From positions 1-38,781 of the forward strand of contig JARLJH010000045.1 in NCBI GenBank assembly GCA_031291305.1: a stretch of DNA of 38,781 nt, read 5' to 3'. The translations under genes and the position numbers were made by a program. The notes under the pieces were generated by a model that was not told the origin of the DNA, searched no databases, and saw only the letters and a list, made by a program, of their open reading frames with translations. Numbering within the stretch: position 1 is the first letter of the stretch; each line of letters starts with the position of its first letter. This DNA is from Rhodoferax sp. GTDB lineage: Bacteria > Pseudomonadota > Gammaproteobacteria > Burkholderiales > Burkholderiaceae_C. Shown one piece after another: positions 16,597 through 25,476 of the stretch.

Positions 16597-16893
16597 ATGT
16601 TCATTGTCATATTCCGCGCTAAAGTGCGCAACGCCGACAGCGAGTACACGCAGGTGGCCAGCCGCATGCGCGAGCTGGCACTGAGCCAATTCGGTTGCCT
16701 GGAATTCACCGCCGTCACCGAGGGTCAGAACGAAATTGCCCTGTCTTACTGGCCCTCAGAAGCGCACATCCGCGCCTGGAAATCGCATTCGGAACACGTG
16801 CTGGCGCAGCAGCTCGGGCGCGAGCGCTGGTACGAGTCGTACATCGTGCAGGTGGCGGAAATCACACGGGACTACCGGTTTGTGCCGGAATGA
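16597..16893 (+). CDS. Antibiotic biosynthesis monooxygenase (ABM) domain protein
   Basis: A 98-residue single-domain protein with the dimeric ferredoxin-like ABM pattern: MFIVIFRAKVRN at the first strand, a helix with RMRELALSQFGCLEF, then NEIALSYWPSEAHIRAWKSHSEH. Relatives are YgiN-like quinol monooxygenases and proteins named for antibiotic biosynthesis, but many family members have unknown substrates. It lies 38 nt after the AT-rich hydrolase and is again GC-rich. A truncated copy of its start survives at 7634. Confidence 0.8.
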   Translation: MFIVIFRAKVRNADSEYTQVASRMRELALSQFGCLEFTAVTEGQNEIALSYWPSEAHIRAWKSHSEHVLAQQLGRERWYESYIVQVAEITRDYRFVPE

Positions 16894-16924
16894 CATCCAC
16901 GCGCCTGCATGCCGTCTCTGGGTG

Positions 16925-17018
16925 GATCAGGCTGGTGGGGCACTCGGCTACGCGGCTGTCCCCCGGCCTTTGGCCTCCTCCTTGATGCCGCGGCGCCGAG
17001 CGCCCCACCAGCCTGATC
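16925..17018 (+). repeat. Hairpin element A with conserved core
   Basis: Outer arms 16925-16948 and 16995-17018 are inverted repeats matching at 23 of 24 positions. The interior has a conserved core, GGCTACGCGGCTGTCCCCCG, then an apical GGCC-TTT-GGCC hairpin, then CTCCTCCTTGATGCCGC. The same core is present inverted in element B, but there the arms and apical hairpin have different sequences. Confidence 0.75.
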
Positions 17019-17066
17019 TTCCCAACGATCTTGGTATGCGATGCACAAAAACCAGAAGCACCACTT

Positions 17067-17162
17067 GCCGAATGCGGTGCAGTGGGTGGCGTAGCGGCAT
17101 CAAGGAGGAGACCCGCAGGGTCGGGGGACAGCCGCGTAGCCACCCACTGCGCCGCATTCGGC
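17067..17162 (-). repeat. Hairpin element B with conserved core
   Basis: Outer arms 17067-17098 and 17131-17162 are 32-nt inverted repeats with only a few mismatches. Read on the minus strand, the interior has the same core as element A, but the apical hairpin is GACCC-TGC-GGGTC. The gap between ABM and permease genes (16894-17202) holds only these two elements. Confidence 0.75.
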
Positions 17163-17202
17163 CACCCACGCAGCGCACTCAACCACAAACGCGCACCACC
17201 CC

Positions 17203-19815
17203 ATGCTTGACCTGCTGAAAACCTTCTCCTGGCAAGAGCTGCGCCAGCACCCTTGGCGCAACGCGGCGGCAGTGTTGGCGGTGATGCTGGGGGTGGCGCT
17301 GGCGTTTTCGGTGCATCTGATCAACAGTTCGGCACTCGATGAATTTGCCCAGGCGGCGCGCTCGGTGGGCGGCCAGAGCGATCTGGAAGTGCGCAGCGTG
17401 CAGGGGAATTTCGACGAAGAAATTTACAAAACAATAGCACAAACCCAAGGTGTGACGGCGGCTTCACCCATTCTTGAGCTCACCAGCTACGTGATGACGC
17501 CGCATGGCAAGCGCTCCTTGCGTGTGGTCGGCGTGGATGCTTTGAGCGTGTTCGACATCTCCCCCGACCTACTGCCGCTGCCGACCCCATCAACGGGCCA
17601 GTCAGGCCGCTGGGCGCTGTTTGCACCGGGGAACATCTTCCTCAACACCGCCGCACGCCGCCTGACCGGGCCTGGCGAGTCGGGCGCGCTGAAGCTGCAG
17701 AGCGGCATGCAGTGGGTCGATGTCCGCGTGGCTGGTAGCGTGCGGGCCAGCGGCCCGGCGCTGGCGGTGATGGATCTGGGCGCGGCGCAAGACCTGTTTG
17801 GTCAAGGCGGGCAGCTCACGCGTATTGACCTGCGCTTGCAGGCGGGTGTGGACCGAGCCGCGTTTGCCCGCCAGTTGCAGGACGCGCCTGGCTGGCCAGC
17901 CGATGTGACGGTGGCGCTGCCGCAAGAGGCCGAGTCGCAGATCAACAAGCTGTCGCGCGCCTACCGCGTGAACCTCACCGTGCTGGCGCTGATTGCGCTG
18001 TTCACCGGGGCGTTTCTGGTGTTCTCGGTGCTGTCCTTGAGCGTGGCCAAGCGCGCGCAGCAGTTTGCCCTGCTGGGCGTGCTGGGCCTGTCGGGGCGGG
18101 ATCGGCTCAAGCTGGTGCTGTGGGAGTCGCTGTTTCTGGGGCTGGTGGGCAGCGCGGCGGGCTTGGCTCTGGGCACGGGGCTGGCAGCACTAGCGCTGAA
18201 CCTGCTGGGCGGTGATCTGGGTGGCGGCTTCTTTTCGGGCGCTGCGCCCAGCCTGCAGTTCAGCTGGGTGGCCGCGCTGATTTATGGCGCACTCGGCGTG
18301 GGTGCGGCGCTAGTCGGCGGTTGGTGGCCAGCGCGTGCGGCGCAGCAGTTGCCTCCGGCGCAAACGCTCAAGGGGCTGGGCAATCTGGGCGCAGGATCGC
18401 GTTCGCATTGGGTCAGTTTTGTTTTGATAGCTGCTGGTGCAGTATTAACAAGGGCTCCAGCCGTTTTTGGCATACCCATCGCCGCGTATGTGTCGGTGGG
18501 CATGCTGCTGGTGGGCGGCATCACGGCGCTGCCCTGGCTGATCGGGTTGCTGCTGGGATGGCTGGCACCCCGACTGTCGCGCCGGACCTTGCCGCTGCTG
18601 GCAGTGGAGCGCGCCCGACGCCAGCGCGACACGGCGGCGGTGGCGGTCAGCGGTGTGGTGGCGTCGCTGAGCTTGGCTGTGGCACTGACGGTGATGGTGG
18701 CCAGCTTTCGCGACTCGGTCACCCAGTGGCTGGACCGCATGCTGCCGGCCGACGTGTATGTGCGCAGCGCTGGCAGCATGAGCGCCAGCGACACGGTGTT
18801 TTTCAGCCCCGAATTTGTGCAGGCCGCCGCGCACCTGGCCAGGGTGAAAAAGCTGCAGGCCCAGCGCATCTTGCCGCTGAGCCTGCAAGCGGACCAGCCG
18901 CCCGTGGCGCTGCTGGCGCGTGAGCTGGGCAACCCGGCGCGCAGCCTACCGCTGCTGGCGGCGCCGCTGCCGGTGCCTGCGGGGCAGATCGGCATCTACG
19001 TGAGCGAAGCCGTGGTGGATTTGCACGGTGCCCAGGTGGGCCAGTCGCTGCCCGCACTCTCCAAGGCTTTTAGGCCTCTAGCCCAGGAAACACAAGGGCC
19101 AACAGCTATATTTTTTGTGGCGGGCGTGTGGCGCGACTATGCGCGTCAGTCGGGCTCCATCGCCATCGACCTGAGCGATTTCCGGCGCCTGACGGGCGAC
19201 CAGCGCGCCAATGACCTGGCGCTGTGGCTGGACAAACCCGAAGACGCCACCCGCGTGAAGCAGGCCTTGCAGGCGCTGGCCGAGCCCGGTGCGGGCCTCG
19301 GCGCCGAAGCGGCCCATGGTGTGGACTCGGAACACGGCGCTGACGGCCTGCTGGAATTTGGTACCACAGCGCAAATCCGCGCGATGTCGCTGAAGATTTT
19401 TGACCGCAGCTTTGCCGTCACCTACTGGCTGCAGGCGGTGGCGATTGCCATTGGTCTGTTTGGCGTGGCGGCCAGCTTCAGCGCGCAGGTGCTGTCCCGG
19501 CGCAAGGAATTTGGCCTGCTAGCGCACTTGGGGCTGACGCGGCGCCAGATCCTCAGCGTGGTGGCGCTCGAAGGCCTGGCCTGGACCACGCTGGGCGCCA
19601 TTGCCGGACTCGGCCTAGGTCTGGTGGTGGCGGTGGTGCTGGTGGACGTGGTCAACCCGCAGAGCTTTCACTGGACCATGGACCTGATGCTGCCGTGGCT
19701 GAAGCTGTTGACGCTTTGCCTAGCGGTGGTGCTGGCGGGCACCGTCACGGCCTGGCTGGCGGCGCGCGCGGCGGCGGGCAAGGATGCGGTGCTGGCGGTC
19801 AAAGAGGACTGGTGA
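17203..19815 (+). CDS. FtsX-family ABC transporter permease
   Basis: An 870-residue permease of the YbbP/LolE-like type with two FtsX domains. A first helix lies near residues 22-42, then a large periplasmic domain. A helix bundle follows (about 255-440), then a second periplasmic domain, and last a C-terminal set of three helices (about 745-860). The conserved ALLGVLGLSGRDRLKLVLWES and LLAHLGLTRRQILSVVALEG segments are the cytoplasmic coupling motifs, one per half. No ATPase is adjacent; the orphan ATPase at 2752 is the likely partner. Two dispersed hairpin repeats are read in frame within it. Its 3' end overlaps the convergent GGDEF-EAL gene by 17 nt. Confidence 0.88.
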   Translation: MLDLLKTFSWQELRQHPWRNAAAVLAVMLGVALAFSVHLINSSALDEFAQAARSVGGQSDLEVRSVQGNFDEEIYKTIAQTQGVTAASPILELTSYVMTPHGKRSLRVVGVDALSVFDISPDLLPLPTPSTGQSGRWALFAPGNIFLNTAARRLTGPGESGALKLQSGMQWVDVRVAGSVRASGPALAVMDLGAAQDLFGQGGQLTRIDLRLQAGVDRAAFARQLQDAPGWPADVTVALPQEAESQINKLSRAYRVNLTVLALIALFTGAFLVFSVLSLSVAKRAQQFALLGVLGLSGRDRLKLVLWESLFLGLVGSAAGLALGTGLAALALNLLGGDLGGGFFSGAAPSLQFSWVAALIYGALGVGAALVGGWWPARAAQQLPPAQTLKGLGNLGAGSRSHWVSFVLIAAGAVLTRAPAVFGIPIAAYVSVGMLLVGGITALPWLIGLLLGWLAPRLSRRTLPLLAVERARRQRDTAAVAVSGVVASLSLAVALTVMVASFRDSVTQWLDRMLPADVYVRSAGSMSASDTVFFSPEFVQAAAHLARVKKLQAQRILPLSLQADQPPVALLARELGNPARSLPLLAAPLPVPAGQIGIYVSEAVVDLHGAQVGQSLPALSKAFRPLAQETQGPTAIFFVAGVWRDYARQSGSIAIDLSDFRRLTGDQRANDLALWLDKPEDATRVKQALQALAEPGAGLGAEAAHGVDSEHGADGLLEFGTTAQIRAMSLKIFDRSFAVTYWLQAVAIAIGLFGVAASFSAQVLSRRKEFGLLAHLGLTRRQILSVVALEGLAWTTLGAIAGLGLGLVVAVVLVDVVNPQSFHWTMDLMLPWLKLLTLCLAVVLAGTVTAWLAARAAAGKDAVLAVKEDW
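18417..18471 (+). repeat. Dispersed hairpin repeat, copy 3, inside the permease
   Basis: TTTTGATAGCTGCTGG, a degenerate stem, then GGGCTCCAGCCGTTTTTGG. It is read in frame and supplies part of a transmembrane segment (VLIAAGAVLTRAPAV). The stem is the least well conserved of the six copies. Confidence 0.6.
19064..19119 (-). repeat. Dispersed hairpin repeat, copy 4, inside the permease
   Basis: On the minus strand: ATAGCTGTTGGCCC, loop, GGGCTAGAGGCCTAAAAG. In frame within the second periplasmic domain. Confidence 0.65.
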
Positions 19816-22800
19816 TGGAATCCGGGGCCACCACCGCCCACGCTGCGTCCGGCTGCCAGCGCGCCATCCAACCACAGAACTGATCGGCAGGCATGGGGCG
19901 GGCAATGCCGTAGCCTTGTGCCAGATCGCAGCCCAGTTGCAGCAGGCGCGTGCCATGCGCCACCGTCTCTACGCCTTCGGCGATCACCTCGCGCTTGAAG
20001 GCGCGTGCCAGGCTGATCACACCCTGCAAAATCGCCAGATCGTCTGCATCGCCAAGCATGTTGCGCACAAAGCTTTGATCAATTTTGATGGTTTGAACCG
20101 GCAGGTGTTTCAGATAAGTCAGCGACGAATAGGCAGTGCCAAAGTCATCCAGCGCAAACCCCACGCCCAGTTGGGCGCAGGCGTGGATCACCTGGGAAGT
20201 GCGTGCCAGGTCTTGCAGGGCGCTGGTTTCCAGCACCTCCATCTGCAATAGCGCCGGGTTCACCGTTGGCGCACTGGCCAACAGTTCACCCACACGCTGC
20301 ACAAAATCATCCTGCTGCAGCTGGCGTGCGCTCAGGTTCACGCTCACCTGCAGGGCCAGGCCCAGGGCATGCCACTGCTGCATCTGCTGCAAGGCGGCAC
20401 CGATCACCCACTCACCCAGCGTAACGGCCAGTGGGTGGTCTTCAATCAGCGGCAGGAACTGTGCGGGCGGCAGCAGGCCACGCTCGGGATGCTGCCAGCG
20501 GATCAAGGCCTCTGCTCCCAATACCTGGCCGGTGCGCATGTTCACCTTGGGTTGGTAATACAGCACAAACTGGCGCAGTTCAATGGCGCGGGCAATCTCG
20601 TCCAGACTTTCATGCATGCCGCGCACACTGCGATCATGCGCGGCGTCAAACACGTGAAAGCGGTTTTTACCCAACAACTTGGCTTGGTACATGGCCTGGT
20701 CCGCCTGCCGCAAGAGTTGGTCGGCATCCACCGCCTCCGTCTGCGGATAAAAGGTGACGCCCAGGCTGGCCGAGACGTGCAACGACTGATCAGCGAAAGG
20801 CACTGGACTGGCCACCGCCGCCAACATGCGATTGAGGGTTCGCGTGCAGTCATCGGTATCGGTCAGATCGGCAAGCACCGCCACAAATTCGTCGCCTCCC
20901 AGACGCGCCAGGGTGTCACCCTCTCGCAAAGTGCCTTTCATGTGGTCCGAGATCGTCACCAGCAACAGATCACCGACGTCGTGACCATAGGTATCGTTCA
21001 CCAATTTGAAACCATCCAGGTCGAGATAGGCCACCGCCAGCCAGCGCCCGCGGCGCTGCGCCTGCACCATCGCTTGCTGCAGCCGATCGGCCAGCAGAAC
21101 GCGGTTGGGCAAATTGGTGAGTGCATCGAAGTGGGCAATGTGTTCCAACTGCTGTTGCTGTTTTTTGATGTCGCTGATGTCAAAAAACATGGCAATGTAA
21201 TGCTGCACCTGACTCTGCGCATCACGAACCACGGTAATGGTGAGCAATTCGGCATAGAGCTCGCCATTCTTGCGTCGGTTCCAGATTTCGCCGTGCCAGT
21301 AGCCCTTGTCCTGCAACTCGACGTACATCGCCTGGAAAAACTCGGGGCCATGCCGCCCTGAATTCAGCAGTCGCGTGTTCTTGCCCAAAACCTCTTCCCG
21401 GCTATAGCCGGTGATGGTGGTAAAGGCCGCATTGACGTTGATGATGTTGCCCGCCACGTCGGTGATCGCAATGCCCTCGCGCGCGTGCTCAAACACGCTA
21501 GCATCGAGCACCAGTTGCTCTTCGATCCGCTTTTGTGCGCTGACGTCTTCATAAATGCCAAGCACACCGAACACCGCGCCATCGGCAGCGCGCAGAGGTA
21601 CTTTGGATACCCGGTTCCAGCGCTGTTGCCCATGCCGGTTGACGAATTTGTCCTCAAAAAACAATTTGGGGTGTCCTGACTCCATGATCAGCAGGTCGTC
21701 ACGCCTGAATGCCTTGGCCCTGTCCCGCTCCGTCACATCGAAGTCGTCTTTACCCTCCACCTCTTGCGAACTGGCCAGCCCGCTATCCTTGGCAAATCGG
21801 CTGTTCCCTCCCATGAATCGATGATCAAGCCCCTTCCAGAACACGCCAAAGGGCACGTTGTCAATCACCGTCTTGAGCAATTGGCGCGAACGCTCGGTGG
21901 TGAGTTCAGAAGCCTGGCGGCTGGCCACCTCCGCACGCAGGAGACGCTGTGCCAGCCACAGGCGAGCGCTGAGTATCACCACCAGCATCAGCCCCAGCAG
22001 AGACAACAGTAATGGCGTGCGGTACCGTTCGGCCACGTCGCCCAAGGTAAAGGTCGGGCTCAGATCGAACGGCGGCAAGCGCAAGGTGCGCAGCACATCG
22101 GCCACAGGCGTGTAGTCTGCGGGCACGGAAAAGCCCCGGATACCCATCGCCCGAGCTTCGGTTGAGTCTGGGCGAATGGAAAACAGCGCCGCAGTGACGC
22201 GCCTGGCGAGATGTTCATCCACATGCCCAAGGTACGAAAACGACCACTCAGGGTACAGCGGTGTCGAAGACTGCACCGGAAACGCTGGCAGGCGTTGGCG
22301 ATGGATCACGCGCACCTGGCGCATGTCGAGTTGGCCTTCACGCTGCAAGGCTTCGAGCAGGCCGGTGCGCACCAGACCCACATCAGCCCGGCCCTGCAGC
22401 ACAGCAGTGACAACCTTGTCCTGCGGCATGCCCACAACAAGCAACTTTGCATTGACCGGCAAGCTCACACCGGCCTGCATCGCCTCGTAGGCCTGCATCT
22501 GGTAGCCACCAAGAGAATCCGTGCCGACAGTAGCAACGGTTTTACCTTTGAGGTCGGCAAGGGATTGGACCGTCCGATCTGCGGCACGGCTGAACATGAC
22601 GCCACCCAAAGTGGCAACTTCCTGGCCACTTTCCTCCACCAGCAGGGTCGCCAACGGTGCTTTCAATCCGGAGCGTCGCGTCATCAGCACGTAATGCCCT
22701 GGGTTGGTCAGCACAAAATCCACCTGCCGACGCGACACTGCTTCCTGCAACTCGTCCAGGTTGTACACAACGATTTCAAAATCGCGATCGGGAATCGCTG

Positions 22801-22981
22801 CCTTGAGCACGCCTGCAAGCGGTTGCCACTTCGCCAGCGTCTGCGGTTTGGGCCGATACGCCAGCACCGCGATCTTGACACTGTCTGTTGCCCCGACGGG
22901 CCATGCCAGCGTTGCAGCGACCAGCCCCAGCCAGACCCCAAAAACCACCTTTGCCCACCGACCAAAGTACCCGAGTTTCAT
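19799..22981 (-). CDS. PhnD-like sensor with PAS-PAS-GGDEF-EAL output
   Basis: A membrane protein of about 1060 residues that probably makes and/or degrades cyclic di-GMP in response to a periplasmic ligand. In order: a signal/anchor helix, a PhnD-type periplasmic binding domain (about 35-290), a transmembrane helix (about 323-341), two PAS domains (about 375-490 and 495-610), GGDEF intact at 695-699, and EAL with EAL at 824-826 plus DDFGTAYSSL. An I-site RxxD (REGD) stands five residues before GGDEF. Both active sites look intact, so either activity is possible. I chose the ATG at 22981; a longer frame begins at 23023. It ends 17 nt inside the convergent permease gene. Confidence 0.92.
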   Translation of the reverse strand: MKLGYFGRWAKVVFGVWLGLVAATLAWPVGATDSVKIAVLAYRPKPQTLAKWQPLAGVLKAAIPDRDFEIVVYNLDELQEAVSRRQVDFVLTNPGHYVLMTRRSGLKAPLATLLVEESGQEVATLGGVMFSRAADRTVQSLADLKGKTVATVGTDSLGGYQMQAYEAMQAGVSLPVNAKLLVVGMPQDKVVTAVLQGRADVGLVRTGLLEALQREGQLDMRQVRVIHRQRLPAFPVQSSTPLYPEWSFSYLGHVDEHLARRVTAALFSIRPDSTEARAMGIRGFSVPADYTPVADVLRTLRLPPFDLSPTFTLGDVAERYRTPLLLSLLGLMLVVILSARLWLAQRLLRAEVASRQASELTTERSRQLLKTVIDNVPFGVFWKGLDHRFMGGNSRFAKDSGLASSQEVEGKDDFDVTERDRAKAFRRDDLLIMESGHPKLFFEDKFVNRHGQQRWNRVSKVPLRAADGAVFGVLGIYEDVSAQKRIEEQLVLDASVFEHAREGIAITDVAGNIINVNAAFTTITGYSREEVLGKNTRLLNSGRHGPEFFQAMYVELQDKGYWHGEIWNRRKNGELYAELLTITVVRDAQSQVQHYIAMFFDISDIKKQQQQLEHIAHFDALTNLPNRVLLADRLQQAMVQAQRRGRWLAVAYLDLDGFKLVNDTYGHDVGDLLLVTISDHMKGTLREGDTLARLGGDEFVAVLADLTDTDDCTRTLNRMLAAVASPVPFADQSLHVSASLGVTFYPQTEAVDADQLLRQADQAMYQAKLLGKNRFHVFDAAHDRSVRGMHESLDEIARAIELRQFVLYYQPKVNMRTGQVLGAEALIRWQHPERGLLPPAQFLPLIEDHPLAVTLGEWVIGAALQQMQQWHALGLALQVSVNLSARQLQQDDFVQRVGELLASAPTVNPALLQMEVLETSALQDLARTSQVIHACAQLGVGFALDDFGTAYSSLTYLKHLPVQTIKIDQSFVRNMLGDADDLAILQGVISLARAFKREVIAEGVETVAHGTRLLQLGCDLAQGYGIARPMPADQFCGWMARWQPDAAWAVVAPDSITSPL

Positions 22982-23264
22982 GTCAGCAGGCCTTACCACA
23001 GGCAGGCAACCCCGCAAAGACACCTGCGCAAACGCATTGCCCTTGAGCGTGAAGGAATTCGCGCTTTGAAGAAGTGGCTGAGAGAGCAGTAGGCATGTCC
23101 CAAGATGTTAAGCCATGACGTTGGCACAAAGTTTGCTGCATCTACAAGGCACATGTCCTATAAGTAGAAACCTGCACGAATGCGGCCTGACGCTAGCCAT
23201 AGAATGTCACGTTCATAATTTATTAACCCGCCGTCCAACGGCATTGTCGTAAGAAAGTCCCTCT

Positions 23265-24032
23265 ATGAAGAAACTCCTGCTGGTTGCTGCCATGACTGCC
23301 CTGAGCATGGGCGCTTTCGCCGAAGGTAAAGACCTCAAGGTCGCCATCGACGCCACGTACGAACCTTTCACCTACAAAACCCCGGACGGCAAGCCCACCG
23401 GTTTTGACGTGGACATTGCCAACGCCATTTGCACCCAGATCAAACGCACCTGCGTGTTTGTCGAACAACCCTGGGACGGCATGATTCCCGGTCTGCTGGC
23501 CAAGAAATATGATGTGATCATCAGCTCGATGTCGATCACTGCAGAGCGCCTGAAGCAAGTGGACTTCACTGACAAGTACTACAACACCCCAAGCCGCGTG
23601 GTGCTCAAGAAAGACTTCAAGTACACCGGCCCCGCTTCCACCAAAGGCTTGAAGATTGGTGTCCTGAAGGCCTCCACCCAAGAAAAATACGCGCTGGGTG
23701 AACTCAAGACCAAAGGCGCAGAAGTGGTGTCCTACGACGCTCAAGACCAGGTTTACCTCGACATCAAGGCCGGTCGCCTAGACGGAACTGTGGCGGATAT
23801 TCTTGAAGTGGGTGGTGGTTTCCTGGGTAAGCCGGGTGGCGAAGCCTATGAACTCAAGGGGGACGAGTTGTACATTCCCAAGTACTTCGGCACCGGCGCC
23901 GGTGTGGCACTGCGCAAGGGCCAGGGCCCGCTCAAGGCCCAGATCAGCGCCGCCATCAAGGCCATCCGCGCCAATGGCGTTTACAAGACCATCAACGACA
24001 AGTACTTCAAGTTCGACGTTTACGGCAAGTAA
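23265..24032 (+). CDS. Polar amino acid ABC transporter substrate-binding protein
   Basis: A 255-residue periplasmic protein of the HisJ/ArgT family (SBP_bac_3). The signal peptide is MKKLLLVAAMTALSMGAFA. Mature sequence hallmarks are the KVAIDATYEPFTYK start, GFDVDIANAI, WDGMIPGLLAKKYDVIISSMSIT and GTGAGVALRK. The family binds lysine, arginine, ornithine, histidine or opines; the exact ligand cannot be read from the sequence. It heads a set with two permeases, a deacylase, the ATPase and two enzymes. The 283-nt gap upstream, shared with the divergent GGDEF-EAL gene, must hold its promoter, but I found no convincing boxes. Confidence 0.92.
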   Translation: MKKLLLVAAMTALSMGAFAEGKDLKVAIDATYEPFTYKTPDGKPTGFDVDIANAICTQIKRTCVFVEQPWDGMIPGLLAKKYDVIISSMSITAERLKQVDFTDKYYNTPSRVVLKKDFKYTGPASTKGLKIGVLKASTQEKYALGELKTKGAEVVSYDAQDQVYLDIKAGRLDGTVADILEVGGGFLGKPGGEAYELKGDELYIPKYFGTGAGVALRKGQGPLKAQISAAIKAIRANGVYKTINDKYFKFDVYGK

Positions 24033-24062
24033 ACACTATCCAGTCGCCAGTTACCTCACCCG

Positions 24063-24749
24063 ATGCAGTCATATTTCTGGGTCATCCTTCACGGCTCTCT
24101 GCTGACGGTGGGGGTATCTTTGCTGGCACTGGTGGTGTCGGTTCTTTTTGGCTTGGCCGGTGCTGCGGCCAAACTCTCAGGCAAGCCAGTCCTGGTCTGG
24201 CTTGCCACCTTCTACAGCACGATCATTCGCGGCATTCCTGATCTGGTGCTGATGCTGCTGGTGTTTTACGGTGGCACCATCGGTATCAACACGCTGCTGG
24301 AAAAGATGGGCAGCGAGGCCACGGTCGATATCGACCCTTTCATGGCTGGCGTGCTGACCATTGGCTTCATCTATGGTGCCTATATGACGGAAACATTCCG
24401 GGGAGCCATCCTGAGCATCCCGAAAGGCCAGATGGAAGCCGCCTGGGCCTTTGGCATGGGCCGCTTTCAAACCTTTGTGCGCATCACGCTACCCCAAATG
24501 GTGCGCTACGCCCTGCCCGGCTTTACCAATAACTGGCTGGTGCTGATCAAGGCAACCTCATTGATCAGTCTGATCGGCCTGCAGGAAATGACCTATCTTG
24601 CCAAGCAGGCCAGTGCGGCCACGCGTTCGCCGTTCATCTTTTTCATGTTCACCGGGGCGTTGTTTTTGATTTACACCACTCTGTCGCTGATGGTGCTGAA
24701 AAAAGTCAATACCCGCTACAGCCTGGGCACCAAACGAGGCCAGTTGTAA
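24063..24749 (+). CDS. Amino acid ABC transporter permease (HisQ-like)
   Basis: A 228-residue inner-membrane permease with about five helices. The EAA loop, EAAWAFGMGRFQTFVRITLPQMVR, contacts the ATPase, and the IRGIPDLVLMLLVFYG segment is typical of HisQ/HisM proteins. Its stop overlaps the start of the second permease, as expected for a heterodimer. Confidence 0.92.
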   Translation: MQSYFWVILHGSLLTVGVSLLALVVSVLFGLAGAAAKLSGKPVLVWLATFYSTIIRGIPDLVLMLLVFYGGTIGINTLLEKMGSEATVDIDPFMAGVLTIGFIYGAYMTETFRGAILSIPKGQMEAAWAFGMGRFQTFVRITLPQMVRYALPGFTNNWLVLIKATSLISLIGLQEMTYLAKQASAATRSPFIFFMFTGALFLIYTTLSLMVLKKVNTRYSLGTKRGQL

Positions 24750-25462
24750 TGGAGTGGGCCGTCATTTTTGATCCGGACAACCTGGCCTTGTTTGGCAACG
24801 GCATTGTCATCACGCTGTGGCTGCTGTTTGCGTCGCTGGCCATTGGTGGCGTACTGGCGCTGATTTTTGCCCTGCTCCTCACTGGCCCGTGGGCACCGCT
24901 GCGCTGGATCGTGGGTGCTTACACCTACGTGATTCGCGGCACACCGCTGCTGATTCAGGTCTACCTGATTTATTACGGGCTGGGCCAGCTGGAGTGGATT
25001 CAGGCGCGCTGGGACGCGGTCTGGCCCTGGACCTATTTCAAGGAACCCTTCTTTTGCGCGCTGCTGGCCTTCAGCCTGAACACGGCGGGATACACCGCCG
25101 AGATGCTGGCCGGTGCCATCCGCGAAACCAGCGCCGGTGAGATCGAAGCCGCCCACGCCTACGGCATGAGTCGCGTGCAGACCATGTGGCGAGTGGTTTT
25201 ACCCAGCGCCATGCGCCGCACCCTTCCAGCCTACAGCAACGAAGTGGTGATGATGCTGCACGCAACCAGCCTGGCCAGCGCCGTGCCCAACATGCTGGAT
25301 GTCACCTCAGCGGCCAGCCGCATTTACGCCACTTATTACCTGCCGTTTGAAGCCTATCTGGCGGCCGCCGCCATTTACCTGACCGCGTCGTTTTGCCTGA
25401 TCGGTTTTTTCCGCTTCAGCGAAGGTCGTCTGTTGGCATACCTGACCCCGCGCAAACACTAA
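24749..25462 (+). CDS. Amino acid ABC transporter permease (HisM-like)
   Basis: A 237-residue partner permease with the IRGTPLLIQVYLIYYGLGQ segment and the EAA loop EIEAAHAYGMSRVQTMWRVVLP. It starts on the last base of the preceding stop codon (TAATG), so it is translationally coupled. It should pair with the HisQ-like protein to form the transmembrane channel for the solute bound by the substrate-binding protein. Confidence 0.92.
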   Translation: MEWAVIFDPDNLALFGNGIVITLWLLFASLAIGGVLALIFALLLTGPWAPLRWIVGAYTYVIRGTPLLIQVYLIYYGLGQLEWIQARWDAVWPWTYFKEPFFCALLAFSLNTAGYTAEMLAGAIRETSAGEIEAAHAYGMSRVQTMWRVVLPSAMRRTLPAYSNEVVMMLHATSLASAVPNMLDVTSAASRIYATYYLPFEAYLAAAAIYLTASFCLIGFFRFSEGRLLAYLTPRKH

Positions 25463-25476
25463 CAAGGACAGTTGCC

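Noticed and set aside
16925-17162. CRISPR array or rho-independent terminator pair
   Set aside because: Only two units, inverted not direct, and no U-tracts; the conserved feature is the core, not the arms.
16862-17188. Open frames on both strands between the ABM gene and the permease
   Set aside because: They run through the two inverted hairpin elements and have no ribosome binding site or family resemblance.
17425-17452. ACAAAACAATAGCAC in the permease as a seventh copy of the hairpin repeat
   Set aside because: Only one half matches and there is no complementary stem.
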